Below, one piece after another: positions 13,452-26,400 of a stretch of DNA of 64,000 nt. Both the position numbers and the translations under genes were made by a program. The notes beneath the pieces were generated by a model. It searched no databases. It had not been told where the DNA came from and worked only from the letters and a program-made list of their open reading frames with translations. The DNA is from Sycobia sp. Sy_11 (Eukaryota > Arthropoda > Insecta > Hymenoptera > Epichrysomallidae): assembly GCA_018907035.1 (NCBI GenBank), contig JACCIC010000001.1, positions 6,727,501 through 6,791,500 of the forward strand. The letters are read 5' to 3'. How positions within the stretch are numbered: the first letter of the stretch is position 1; each line of letters begins with the position of its first letter.

Positions 13452-13503
<52 letters not shown>
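13452..13503. repeat. (TA)n microsatellite
   Basis: About 52 bases of pure TA in AT-rich sequence. Confidence 0.95.
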
Positions 13504-13507
<4 letters not shown>

Positions 13508-15351
13508 TAGGCTCACAAAAAATGTCTACCATATTTCTCAAATAATAAATGTACTAGGGAATATTAAAAATACTTCAGCGGGTATGTAATTATATTAACA
13601 AAACACTATTTTAACTTTAATTTAGCAGTTTAAGGCAGAAAATGGTACAATTGATAGAAGAGCTCTATATGTCTATATACCTTTTATAAAAGTTTCCAAT
13701 ATCAAAATATTATCTCTCAAAATTTGAATAGCTCTTTGAGGCTAATCGAGCGACTCTTTCATTACTGACTCAACTAACTCAACGATTCCTCTCTATTTTC
13801 CCGAAGAACACTGCTCGACAAAACACCTTTTTCCCTTTAAAATTACACCGCTCGAGAACAAGGCGTTCATGGAGTAGATTTTCTTGACATATTCATCTAT
13901 TTTGATGTAAAAACACAGGTTTTTTTTAATATGCAACGTATAACTTTGTAAAATATGAATTGACTTTCTCACAACTCAAAGTTATTATTCTTAACAATAG
14001 TGTAATCACATAAACAGTACAAAGACTTTTAGACTCATCATATCAAACCTCAAATATCAGTGAAGAATTCATAACTTTGTGGGGTGATAAAATTTAAAAT
14101 GATAGACACTCAACTATAGTTTGTCTAAGGTTTCGACTCATATGTCAAATTTTCAAGATATCAAAAATCAAACTTTCAAAATGCACGTTTTTAATCGATT
14201 AATGTCATTATTTATTATCGCAATCAAGTTTCTTCATACTACGAACTACATTAAGTAAAATATATCTTCAACATTTTTAACTGTCGATGAGTTTGCTTAA
14301 ATCTATTCTCTAATATTTCCTGCAATTTTAATGTATAATTATATTGACAAGTATCAAAATTTTTAATATGATATATCAACGAAACAATAATATTTATCGA
14401 AACTCAACAGTAAATGTTCAGAAGAGATTTTTGTGAAATAATTGAGCCGCGGACATCACATAACGTATTCAAATGAAAGTCGTGTTCGTTTACAATTTGC
14501 GACGAATTTTAAGGCCATATTCAGGTTATGTGAATGGAGATTGTTTGGAAAAGTATTCTTCGATATGCATTTTGCTCTGAGGGTTAGTGAATCGATGCGG
14601 ACTACGGAATCATTGGGCAGCTCCTTATTTCGACCGAACGTTTGCCATGCGCGCGGGTTCAATTAAATACGCAGGAAACGAAAGATATCGAGCGCCCCTT
14701 CACCCCTTCTCTCTCTCTCTCATTTTATCTTCGCTTAATTAAAACATTACAACGAGCGAACGGGCCGATCGGCTGGGTATCGCCTCAGCCGACTGCTCCC
14801 CCACCCCTCCATATAAAACTACACACAGAACGGCGTTTACACGGCCTCCGGCCCGCCGCTCGCTCGCTGTACGCGGGATAACTCGCGCGGCAATTCGATT
14901 TTGCAAAATGGTCAAAGGGGGCATTATTCGATATTATTCGTATATAATGGCCGAGGAATCAACGTGTAGTCGGAGAAAGAGCCCCCTCCCACGCGAAAGC
15001 TTTTAATCGATGCGCTTTATTAATTGAATCATCCGCGGCTCGCGGGGTAATATAGCCGCGGGGTCTTTTCTCCCGCTCGTTACGCGACTGTATGGAGCGA
15101 ATGACCGCCGCGTTTCCGTTAATAGGATCGATTTCATCGCAATGGGGCCGCCGTTCCTTTTATTCGATCCGGGGGAAATATTCTATTATGGCTCTATAAA
15201 TCCCCCACCCTTCTTCATCCTCTCTTGTCTTTCGCTCTTTCTCTCTCTTTTTCCCTCTCTCTCTCTCTTTGTTCACAGTCGGCGAGCATTTCATTCAACC
15301 GTGTTTATCGAGGAATTTTTTTGTAAAAATAAATTATCGATATATTTGGGG

Positions 15352-15353
<2 letters not shown>

Positions 15354-15403
<50 letters not shown>
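15354..15403. repeat. (TA)n microsatellite
   Basis: About 50 bases of pure TA at the 3' border of the 14.6-15.3 kb GC-rich patch. Confidence 0.95.
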
Positions 15404-15407
<4 letters not shown>

Positions 15408-17388
15408 TCGCATTTCGTACGTTTGTAAGCTTTTAATGAGACATCCGAATTGACTGAAAAATCAGATTTATTGATCGCGAATTTTTCGATTCAATACTTG
15501 AATTTGCATCTTACAATTCAAGACCGACCAATTGCGACTTATTCGATTATGCCTTTTGATCGGTGATCCACGGTTCTCGTAAAATACCATGACATTAATT
15601 TCAAAATTTCAAAAATGTTAAAACATTCCAGTAATAGTACGAACGCTTGAATATCGCCCCCTAAGGCTAAGATTCTAACCGAGAGCGTTGAGTGGAAAAA
15701 GAGAAAAAAAGAATAAAAGAAACATGAAGAAACCAGAACGTCCAGGGCATCTGAAATTTTCTCTATCTCGGGCAATTAGTCTCTGAAACTGGGCGTTCAC
15801 CACCCGGAGCGTAATGCTTAAAGTGGAACGGGCTCGGAAGTGTCAACCATTGTGCATTATGCGGCAATTGTGTCGGGCGACCGAGCGCGAGTCGCTCGGG
15901 ACAATACCGATCGACAATTACCAATGTCTGAGCTATCGAATAGCCCAAGATTATACAGTGGGCGACCGAATGATCCATTCTGAATTAATCGAGTCATTGA
16001 GCGTGGTATTAGTGATGCTGACTCGTTTGAACATATCAAATATGTTGGAATTAGGCTACTGTATTCAACGTAATCATATAAGTATTTTGAATTGTACATA
16101 TATAATGTTCTTAATAATCTTGTCTTTTGCTTAAAAAACATATATTTAAAAGAAAACTAAATTATTTCGACGAACTATTACTGTAGTTTTGAATTATTTT
16201 AAATTATTTTAAATTAATGCTATTTGAAAGCCTGACAATTAAAGTATTCGTTTTAATTAATATTCATTAATTAGGAAATATTTTCAATTGCCATGGTAAA
16301 CGTACTTCTGCCTTTTGAAATACAGTTTTGATACAAGTTTGTAGTAAACCCAGCGTGTGCCACTTATGAATTGCTCTGCATGCTGACTAGTTTTTGGACG
16401 ATTTCTTCGACATACTTAGTTGTGTGCTGTTGCGTTATTTAAGAAACCATGATGAGAGATGATGATATTATAAGAAATGTTGAAATTCGTCAAAATTTCA
16501 GAGGCTAATGAAACTATGTTGTATTATTATTTGTTACGTTTTATTGTTTCAGTGTTCACTATGAATTATTATTATTGTTCTTCCAGAGGCGAAAATACAT
16601 CGAAAACCATAAATAAATCGGCAGGGTTTCATAACTTTTTTTTCTATATAAATGTCATGGGAAAAAACTCAATACAATATTAGTTAATCTATCAGCTAAT
16701 CGCGCTCTTTATACTACTTTCTAAGCAATAATGAAACATAGTTATTGTACAATCAAGTACAATACTTGATTAGATGAAATATAAAAGATGCTAAAAACAA
16801 AGAAAATCGGGCAATTCAATGTTTTTTTTCTTGATTTTTTGAATATTTTAATATGAACGCATCGGGTTGGGATACAGCTCCAAACTTTCGGGGTTGGACT
16901 AGTCAACATATTCTTAGATCGCCTTAACTTAGACAGACCTTAAGCCACATCTCAATAGAAAAATACGATTTCAAATGTAAGAGTATTATTTGTAATTAGT
17001 AATGTTAAATATTGCCGAATTTAATGTTAGAACTGATTTTTTAAGTATCATTCTAGCAATATAATAGATAATAAGAAGTTTAGAACGTGAATTTACATAT
17101 ATTATAGTCACCCTATAGCGATAAGTCTTAACTTGAGGAAATTACTTAGTATTCCTCGATAAAATAGTCATGATGTCATTAAATATGTCTATATTTTAAT
17201 GCTGTCCATAATATACGACTTTTTATGATCCCAGTTTGTCAGAAAAGTTAAAGGACACGATCGTAATTTGAATAAGCGTTTGTACCATATTTCTAATTTA
17301 ATCAATCCTAACGTCATACTTCAATAACTAAATGAAGAATCATTGACGAACATTTCTATAATTCCCTAAATTACCGATTCCATTAACC

Positions 17389-17644
17389 TTGCTCATCAAA
17401 AACCGCATTTTCGATAATCAAAGCAGCTCTAACCGGCAGGAACAATGAACCCATCAACTGGCGCGCTCAGCGGACCATGGCCGTGGGAATTCCAGAAATT
17501 CATCGGTCCCAGTCCGACCTCGTCTGGCGAGCTTTCCACCGGAATCTCGAAGATGGTAGACAGAGAGCATTGGCGTGGTCTGACGTTTATTGGAATCAAG
17601 TGATCGATGAGAGAAATTCGATGAAACTTCCATCAGATCGATAA
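17389..17644 (+). other. GC-rich patch with two overlapping open frames
   Basis: This patch is clearly more GC-rich than its flanks. One frame has ATG at 17445 and runs 52 codons (MNPSTGALSGPWPWEFQKF onward) to a stop at 17601-17603. Another frame is open from a stop near 17388 to 17642-17644, with an internal ATG at 17477. Neither translation is recognised. It lies 4.4 kb upstream of the CARP microexon, so it could be an undetected 5' exon, a regulatory element or a fragment of something older. No signal peptide is present, which argues against it being the missing CARP first exon. Confidence 0.25.
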
Positions 17645-18839
17645 ATATCCCTTTATCTCTCTTTTACTTTCTGATATCTGAGCAGCGAGAAGAGGAAAAA
17701 TGGTCAATAATTATCCCTCGATTCCTTATGTAAATGTCAACTCAGCGGGTTTGTTTGCCTTTTCCCAACTTTTGTCGCGCAGTCCTCTTTACGATTGTAC
17801 CCGAGCTGCGTGCCGAGTCGCAGGGTAGCTTTGATGTTTGCAGAAACTCTCATCCGAGGTGGGGAGCAATGAAGTAACGCTTAGAATGAATAAATTATGA
17901 GCGCTCGCATTTCAATGCAACTTTCAGTAATGCCGGTATTATAAACTACCTTCTTCCCCGCCTGCGCTTTATTCATCGTTTTGCTGCAATTACGCTTCTG
18001 CCTTATACGCGAGCTACTGAACTTTCGCGTATTCGGTTTATCCAAGCCTATTAAAGGGCTTCTCATATGTAGTGAAATTCATTTAAAATTATAAGGTTTG
18101 TCTGAATGTACTTTTTAATTCGTTTTGTTGAATGTTAATGGAATTAGCTTTTAGCGTATCCATATATGTAAAAAAAGCAAAACGAAGATGCCCGAATTTC
18201 AGTTTCATTGTGGCGTTTGTAATAATATCGAATGCGTAAAAGATAACTTATCTCGATTAAAACTTTGAGATTATTCGCATTTTATTTCCGAAACACCATA
18301 GCTTTAATGATTCTTTATTTTATAATAAATATAAAAATGATCGAGTTATAAATATATTTTGTGAGCCCATCACAGCATTTCCGTCATTTAAGCTAATATG
18401 TGAAACAGTTTTCTTTAGCTTAATATTTTTTGCAGTCAACAGAAAGGCTAAATAATCAATCTTTAGTTTAATATAGAACATAATTACGTTAATGAATTTG
18501 GTAGTCTTGACAGAAAACTAGTTAGGAGAAGTATAATTCCATATTATCCATATAATTCCGTATAACAATATTCACAATCTATCATGGAATTCCATATAAC
18601 AGTAAAACAGTGCATAGATATTTTGAGCAAAAACCGAATAATATCGGTCTACAATATATTTATTAATAAGGATTTGTGAGAAGAATTTCATTGGAAGATC
18701 AATGGAGTGAGAGCATTTCTAACGTCACGAGCGCATTCGAATGAACTCCATCATGAATTAAATTAAATTAATTATTCCAAACTGTAGTATAATCGCCAAT
18801 TATTTTCTGTTTGCTAAAATGTGAGCTTGATGATTCTTT

Positions 18840-19965
18840 GTTGTGCTTCGAAATATCTTGAAAATTGTATTATTTTATGTAAATGAAACAGGGATTTGAC
18901 CAGTGGCGTCATCTGCGCCTTAAAAAGGGGATATCTCCTATTTACATTCTGTCGAAATTTAATAACATTCGACTGAATAGAAGCGACGTTACAGCGCCTC
19001 AAGTGACAGGGTGTTTTGCTTGTTTGTCGGAAAATGAGCACTGCGAAAAGAGCTAATATCAAGTTTTGTTTTAAACTAAACAAAACTTTTACGAAAATAC
19101 ATCAAATGATGTAACAAGTTTATAGTAGTGATTGTTTATTTCGTGCAACAATTAATGAATGGTTTGAGCGTTTCAAACACGGCAGGAAAGACCTCGATGA
19201 CCACGAACGTTCGGGTCGGCCGAGGAAAACGGTAAACGAAAGGAACATCGAGAAAGTACGGCATTTTGTCAAAAATGAGTCCATAGACTTGTTCGCGCTT
19301 TGTTCCACACAAATTTACTGAGGCCCAAGAAGCGCTTCGAATTCAAAACAAAATGGACCAAAACTATATTTATTCTATCGTAAATGGTGACGGGACATGG
19401 TGCTGAGAGTCCCCGAAGAGCCAAAATAGAAAAAGTCACGCTTGGAAACAATCTGAAATCAAAACAATGCTCATCGCTTTCTACGATTCTAAGCGTATTA
19501 TTTGTCATAAATTCATTTCATCTGGCAAAATAGTTAATGCTGTGTACTATCTTGGTGATATAAAGCGTTTGCTTGCTCGTATTCCTTGTGTTCGGCCAGA
19601 ATATCGTGAAACTGAAAGCTGGAGTTTGATAATGCGCCGTTATATCGATCGACATTGATGACAGATTTTTTAATCAAAAACGGCATTCTGACGGTCAATT
19701 ACTAACAATGTTCATCTAATATTCAACCTTGTGACTTTTACTTGTTCAGTAAATTGCATTTGGCGATGAAAGAAAAGCATTACAGGGACGTCGAGGACAT
19801 ACGAAAGGCAACCATCGCCATTTTGAATATGATTCTGGTCAACCACATGAAAAAGTTATTTGACATGCTGTTCGAACGCGCTAAGCTTAGTATTGACTCG
19901 GAAGAGGAATATTTTGAAGCAAATAAATGAATTTTGTAAAAAAGTCTGGGAACTTTTGAAACAGA
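18840..19965 (+). mobile_element. Second mariner-family transposon relic
   Basis: This is a longer mariner copy with about 190 bases of 5' untranslated sequence before the start codon at 19034 and a 3' end near 'gtctgggaacttttgaaac' (about 19944-19962). The transposase residues differ strongly from the copy at 2.9 kb, so it is a different subfamily. Terminal repeats are not clearly preserved at the left end, and both limits are estimates. It sits about 2.1 kb 5' of the CARP microexon, on the same strand. Confidence 0.85.
19034..19930 (+). pseudogene. Mariner transposase pseudogene (stops, frameshifts, internal deletion)
   Basis: The ATG at 19034 starts a recognisable N-terminus (KFCFKLNKTF, then IHQMM), broken by a stop at 19112-19114. 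It continues in the same frame as ATINEWFERFKHGRKDLDD, ERSGRPRKTV and KVRHFVKNES until decay after about 19300. A catalytic block with GDGTWC (19386-19403; usual motif GDETW) is followed by a stop. After frame changes come TMLIAFYDSK (from about 19464), GKIVNAVYYLGDIKRLL, then DNAP, and PCDFYLF with 34 positions between the two Asp residues (one of those positions is a stop). The C-terminus reads KLHLAMKEKHYRDVEDIRK to DSEEEYFEANK and ends with tga at 19928-19930. All three catalytic Asp positions can be seen, but at least three stops and several frameshifts make it nonfunctional. Confidence 0.9.
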
Positions 19966-22062
19966 TCTTGTATTTGTCAAATTAGTGTAGCTCTTGTTTT
20001 ATGTAATAAACTAGTGCTAAAGTTCTAGATGTGCAATTCTGGTTTTAGTAAATGAACTGAACGTCAATCCATATTCTTGCAGGTTCCCCTTTAATTGAAT
20101 GCTAAACAGAATAATATTCGAACAAATAAACTCTGCGGCAAGCATACTGAATATTAAATTTTAATAAGCTTAACGATAATTATAATTTATTATCTATGAC
20201 GAATGAGGAAAATAAATGCCGTTAACCTATTAAAATAAATTATATATAGGGGCATTTATGGAACAATAATTAGCGACTAAAACTGACATCGAAGCGATTA
20301 AAAGAAGTGCGTGAATGTAATTGTTTTAAACGCAAAATTCTTCGCAATTAAAGAATGTAGAAACTAAAGTTGATGTAGAATTAATTCAATTTAAAGCTAT
20401 TCCAAAATTATTGCCAGATACTCGTCTTTCTGATAAGTCACTGCGTGATGAAATGATCGATTATTATTTGTTTCCGAGTATTAAATCGATATGGTCTCAA
20501 CGTATCCTCCATTAATTCTTCAGAATTATTAAATCAGTTTTCGGAACAGTGAAGCGAAGATTTTGACAGTCTTATTCAACGAGTTCTTGACCATAACATA
20601 GGACCGTGATCGAATTGTATTTGAATTGCTATGGCTAATGACTTTGTTATTTAGCGACCTCGACTCGAAATCTTCATATTTTTCATCAATTTTTATCCAC
20701 CAAAATTGCTTGACCGATTCCCAGAAACAGCCGTGCCTTAATTTTCCGGAAATGGAGTCCGGATTTATGGAGTTTTGCGTAACACCACGTCGGATATGTA
20801 TGTGAAATTAAAGGGAGAGTCTGAGAATCTTTGGCGAGCGCAGAGCTTTGCGTCAGTTGAAGAGTAACAGGATAGGGGTGGGGCTGGAGAACGTTATTGC
20901 GAGACATGCAACAGTTCTTGGAGCTTGTGTGAGAGAAAAAAGTATATAAGAACACCTATCTTCTAATATATACTGCACATGTGCAGTTATTATATTGCGA
21001 TACAAATACGCGATGGAGTAATTTACGAAGCAAATAACTATGGAAATTATATTTAATGATTCCGTCCCTTTTTAATATGTGAGAGCAATTTTTAATTATT
21101 CGACTGCACGCCGGACGCCGGGTAATGCACTTACTTTATTAACCCTAAACGAGCAAACCTTGTGTGTGTGCGTTTGTGTCTGTGTGCGCGCGCGCGCGCA
21201 CGATCAAAACTGTCTCCACGCACGCAACTAGTAGGTTTCAATAGACAGGTCTGCTTTTTGTAATCAAAAGTATAATAAAAGTGCAATTTTTTTTATGGCT
21301 CTCATAATTGGGAAAGTATGGAAGCATTTATTGATAGATGAGTCTGGAGGTGTTATTGTATTGAAAGAATCTAAAGATCAATTCAGCTTCCTTTTTTATG
21401 CATTTGATTAAATTTTAATTTAGTAGATATGGAAAAAGAGAAAAAATATAATATAATTTCGGGTTAGATCGAAGTTTTTTTTCAAATTTTGAACGTTACA
21501 TAAAACTGTGCGATCATTCATAATGAATGCAATTAATGAGTATCCCCTGTTAAACACTTCGTGGATCAATACTTTTTCGTACAATAACAATTTAAATTAA
21601 CTTAACATGATTTACAAACAGATGAACCACGCTGACGGGCATATAAACTTCATTAAGAATCTTTTAACTTTGAACTTAAGTAAACAAAGAAGAATAATTG
21701 CACAACAGTTTTCAGTTTGAACGGTAACGAATTCTAAAGTCTGGCCGTGGGGCAAAGAACGGATTCCTTATTTATCAACTTCTAATGAAAGTAATTCAAA
21801 CTCTATTTAACAGGAGTATTATATAAGTTTTTATTTCAAAGTTGTAAATAAATTTTTACATAAAAACAAAAGATCTAGATTTTTCGAAAGCTATAAAAAA
21901 TTTAACTTTTCTGCAAAAACAATATTGTCCAGTTAACAATGTTATTTGATTGTTAATCTTAGCTTAATTTGATAGTTAAGTTTTTTAAAACAAATATTTC
22001 TAAGCAATCAATGAATTATTATAACATAACTAGTAATTTCAATCTATTTTTTTAACTTACAG
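19966..22062. other. AT-rich stretch upstream of the CARP microexon
   Basis: Apart from the coding-like fragment near 20340-20640 there is only AT-rich sequence, a moderately GC-richer segment at 20690-20900, and a short GT/GC alternating tract at 21161-21202. The last 20 bases are the splice acceptor region. Confidence 0.6.
20340..20640 (+). other. Coding-like decayed stretch, unidentified
   Basis: From about 20389 one frame reads FKAIPKLLPDTRLSDKSL then RDEMIDYYLFPSIKSIW before a stop near 20513. It is flanked by further short open stretches in other frames. The residue composition looks protein-like rather than microsatellite-derived, suggesting a decayed mobile-element or retrocopy fragment just 3' of the second mariner. 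I do not recognise the family. Confidence 0.2.
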
Positions 22063-22110
22063 AAGTCAAAGGCAGTTGGGACGACTGGTGGACTTACGAT
22101 GGAATTTCAG
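22063..22110 (+). CDS. Internal microexon of a carbonic anhydrase-related protein (CA10/CA11-like)
   Basis: This is a 48-nt exon between an acceptor (pyrimidine-rich run, then ttacag ending at 22062) and a donor (gtaaagt from 22111). It reads, with a split codon at each end, VKGSWDDWWTYDGIS plus the first base of a Gly codon. The aromatic WDDWWTYDGIS motif corresponds to the N-terminal segment of arthropod CARP A/CA10-like proteins, just before the PSFWGL start of the carbonic anhydrase fold; human CA10 has a related EGWWAY segment. The exon enters and leaves in phase 1, so skipping it would keep the frame and remove 16 residues. The split Gly codon (G|GT) joins perfectly to the exon at 53763. 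The family is secreted and catalytically inactive, and vertebrate members bind neurexins at synapses; that role is not shown here. The upstream exon with the signal peptide was not found. Confidence 0.85.
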
Positions 22111-22639
22111 GTAAAGTAAAAAATTAATTTATGTTAGATGATATAAAATATTTGTTAACTTCGAAAGTTTTGCATTATGTCAAAACTTTGTTTAACTATA
22201 AATGGCACGTTGATGTAGGAAAATTTCTAGTTCGAAAATGCGCCTCTTCTTCGGCTGCTTGATATTCAAAACGATGGCATTTGAATATACACGAAATGTT
22301 TCTTAATTCAAGAAGTTGATTATTGCAACGATAGAAAGTCAAGGTATATTGAAAATCTCAAAAGATGCGCTATTTGAAGAAATATTATTGCACGTCGAAT
22401 AGACGATTCTTGTAAAATGAATAAAATGGAAAGAAAAAAAAGGGAGGTAGTAGAAGACGATTGTAACCGATTTCAGCTGTGAGCAGCATTGTTTAAATGC
22501 AAATTCCTCTTGCCATTATCTTTATTCGCGCAGCAAAGAAATCGTGGTAGTGTCTTTATTAGAGGGAACGAAAGAAGGAGACCGAGGAATCCGAAGCACG
22601 AATCTTCCCTCAATAGTTCGTTTTCAGCAAGCGTTTAAT

Positions 22640-22826
22640 AACGCTCTTCATTATGCAAAATAAGGTATAAAATTATTGTAATCCCTTTCGGCGCGGAGGA
22701 TCGAGGCCTGAATACAAAGGATCTCATAATATTTGAATTTCTAAGGTGCAATCTCAATTCCCGACTTGACACATTTAAGACGAAAAAAGAAAACAGAGCA
22801 AAATTTTCCGAGGGGGGGGGGTAGGG

Positions 22827-22880
<54 letters not shown>

Positions 22881-23720
22881 CAACAGAGGAAACAGTGTTT
22901 TGCTCCAGTCGCAAAACGGAAAATGTTGAATAATCAAATCCGATGTTTCTTTTTCGCTTTTCACCTTTCTGTGCTCCCTATATACGTGTCTGTCTGCACG
23001 CGCAGTAAAACCATCCGCCTGCCTTCGACGTATATACATCGGTTACCTAATTTTCTTCATCAAAAGTTACGATGCTACGTTGCCTCTACCCCCTTCCAAC
23101 CCCCCCCCCCCTCCCCGACTAAACGGGCGCGGGCCACGAATTTTTTTAATCTCGTATACGACGCTGAGTGCTGCATTGCCCCGCCCCCCTCCCCGCCGAT
23201 CCCCGTTAGTAGAGCGGCTTCTTATTAAAACAAGCCGAGCGGATAAAGCTCCGGGAGGGTTATCGCTCGAGCTTGGCCGGCATCTGGGCGTAAACACCGT
23301 GGATACCCCTGCAGCTGTACCACCTCCCTCGGCTCTTCGATACACGCGAGTTTCTTTAAGTTTCTTCATCGCGCCGCTCATTGGGACGGGAGGGTGGAGA
23401 AGGAAACCCTCACCGTTGACTCATTTTCCAAAGCAAAATTCACCAAAGTTGTTCCGCGTTTAACGAGTATCTGCGTGCATATTTCGTCGGCGCGATCGCT
23501 CTTATCTCCCGGATCGCACCGCGGCTGCTTTATAACACGAAATATGGAAGGGAGGGGGGGGGGCGCTACCTATTTTTCGCGACATATTGGAAGAGTTGCA
23601 GGTCCCGCTCGTGCGCCGTATCAGGCCAAGCGCGCGGAAATATGAACGATTATAGCACACTGCAGGCGGATGCGGGATACCCGGTAACACTCTGGAGGTC
23701 TATAATCGAATCGGGGCAAA
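22640..23720. other. GC-rich island at the 5' end of the large intron
   Basis: It begins about 530 bases after the microexon donor. It holds a (GA)n array, a C11 run near 23101 and a G9 run near 23552. Overlapping open frames on both strands are low-complexity or Pro/Arg-rich and not family members. First-kilobase islands in long introns often act as enhancers, but none is proven here. Confidence 0.5.
22831..22877. repeat. (GA)n microsatellite
   Basis: About 47 bases of AG/GA, preceded by a poly-G run. Confidence 0.95.
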
Positions 23721-25187
23721 GGATGGTTGCGCGATAGTTTCGCTTTTAATTTTAAATTGTATAATGGATTGTAGAGAAATTTGGTGAGAGGCGCGGAGGT
23801 AATATATTCGCGGTTCGATTAATGCTAATGATTTATTATTAAAAGGCGAAGATTGATATGTGAGTTTATATTGTTAATTACAGATACGTTCATTTGTCCG
23901 TATCAATTTCAATAATTCATTATTGAAAACACTTTCGAATAATATTTCCATAATTTTAAATGTCAGCAGAGGAAATTGATTATTAAATTAATGTTTCTTT
24001 TTTTTTTTAAATAGAAAACAGTATTTTTCTATATTCGTAACTTTACTCATGCTCATATACTATTTGAACAAATAATTTTATAACATTGCTTTTCTATTCT
24101 CCTAATATTTAAGTTTTTCTTAATTAAAACTACATTTGTTCTGAAATTTTTCATTTATTTTAAAAAATCGATTGTTGAAAAAAAAAATTATAAACGATTG
24201 AAATTTTTAAAAATATATTAAAACGTTATTAGAAATAATATCATAATCTTATATCTTCGAATAAGAGTAAAACTTATTAATCTAATTCAAATGATAAAAG
24301 TATTACGGTTCTTACTTGGAACAAGAGTTATGTTAAAGTTTTTAAGGAATAATGTTAACTTAGATAATATTGTTTATATAACATTTTCAGTTAGAATCTA
24401 TTCTGTTAAAAATTTAATTTCGAATCATCTCCATTTATATTATAAACTGGTATCTTTTTTATGAAAAATTGAATTCATCCCAAATGTGAATTGGATACAG
24501 TCTTACTTTCAGGTGTGTTCTATATTATTACTATTCTATTGCCTAATCAAAGCTACATAATGAATAAGAATCCTGTTTAGTAGAACTTTGAACTAGCCTC
24601 ATACTAATTACAACTTTCTTTGGAATCGTATTCTTTCAAACTTTCAGTGCGAATTTTTTTTTCTTAAAAGTTAAATTTGGGATTGTATTATTTTAAAATT
24701 CAAACGAAATTTGTGTCATCATTAAATGCCGATAAATCTAGTCTGTTACACCATTCAAATAATTAATTTCACAGAAGGGTGAGTTCCAATCGATCCTACC
24801 ATTTAACTCCATGTCATTCCATTAAAATTTATTTTGCAAAGAACAAAAAAGTGAAAAACGATGTCATTGTGAATATAAAAAAAATGAATGCGCGCTGTAC
24901 AAATTCACTTTCATCGAGCGTTATCCGCCCGCTAGTTCATTAAGCACAACCTCTCTTCGTAAAATTCCTTTTCTCAAATTTCTCTGAAATTCTGCGGTGG
25001 ATAAAAAATATTCATCGTCGTTTGCAGACTTGGGGGGGGGGCGGGTGCTTCACGATTGTCTCCCTTACCTCAGCAACATTCCTGGCGAGCCGAGTCGAGG
25101 GGGGGATCAGATCGCACGTATCTAGGGGTCCTACCTTTTCCTCGCAAAGTTACTACCCGTCCTTTATATATATACCTATACACACAG

Positions 25188-25195
<8 letters not shown>

Positions 25196-25242
<47 letters not shown>
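25196..25242. repeat. (TA)n microsatellite
   Basis: About 47 bases of TA preceded by a short CA-rich stretch. Confidence 0.95.
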
Positions 25243-25249
<7 letters not shown>

Positions 25250-26320
25250 ACATAAGCTACGGCCAAAAGTGGATTTTTAGAGGCCATCGCGTTTTGCCCA
25301 TCCGGCAGTTGCCCGGACCGTTTACAACCGCACCTCCCGCTCGTCGGGAACATCCGTCTTCGCTTACTTCATCCACGTCTCTCTTTGCCACACAGAAGAG
25401 AAAAAGCGTGCAGGAGATTCCTTTTTGGGAGGAAATACCCGGGACGAATCTTATTCAATTCAGTATCATTCGTCGTGACTGTAATTTTCTTATAGTATCT
25501 TTATTGAGTACGTGGTTCATTATCATAATTCCGCAGCGTATACTTCCTACAGCAATAAATTGATAATGTAAATTTTTTGCTTAAGCTTTCTTTAAACGAA
25601 TCGAGGAAAAAGCACCAATTCGAGCAACCAGAAAGCTACTTTCCAACTTTCAATCAGTGCAAAAGTATACAGAATTGCAGTGTGAATCATTACGCATCTT
25701 ATATTGATTAGTTCAATAACCACTGATCAGTGAGTTCAAAATAGTGTAAATACCAACTTTATTTGTTAGAAACATTTTACAGTACGTAACTTGTCCCATA
25801 TTATTCAAAACATAAAGTCAGTAACTTTACGTAAACACATATTTAGATGGTATGTTATCACGCAGCTGTTCTGTAACTTTGTAATCTATATTATTATTAT
25901 TAATCTCCGTAAAAATAATTTTACAGTATAAATTCCACTTAAACTATTTTTTTTCATAAATGATAAGGAGATATTAGTTTACTAACAGAAACGGTGAATT
26001 TACTGCCTAGGATGGTACATCCCTCCTTCCTTTATTCTTACTGTCTTGATTTCTTATCCTCTTTACAGACCATAAGATCAAATATCTATTGGAGGAAATA
26101 GAAAAATCACTAATGCATAAGTGATTATATAAGAATACTATAACGGAAATATTTACCGATCAATAGCATTGATTACAAATGCATTACAAAAATCAACAAA
26201 ATTTTTGCTAATTATGATTCTAAAATATACAATTATAAACCTTTTATGGCAGTAACTTGAAGGCTTTAATAAAAACACGGAAACAATCACGGAACAAAAC
26301 ACGGAACAAAAATATACCAA

Positions 26321-26321
<1 letters not shown>

Positions 26322-26394
<73 letters not shown>
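26322..26394. repeat. (TC)n microsatellite
   Basis: About 73 bases of pure TC, the longest CT/GA array in the window. Confidence 0.95.

Positions 26395-26400
<6 letters not shown>

Larger units (their letters stand above)
12950..18839. other. Noncoding stretch between GC island and second mariner
   Basis: 13100-14640 and 16130-17390 are AT-rich with nothing recognised. 14640-15350 is a GC-rich patch ending in a CT-rich run and a (TA)n array. 15770-15960 is moderately GC-rich with short open frames on both strands. 17660-18839 is AT-rich. No CARP exon was identified here. Confidence 0.6.
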
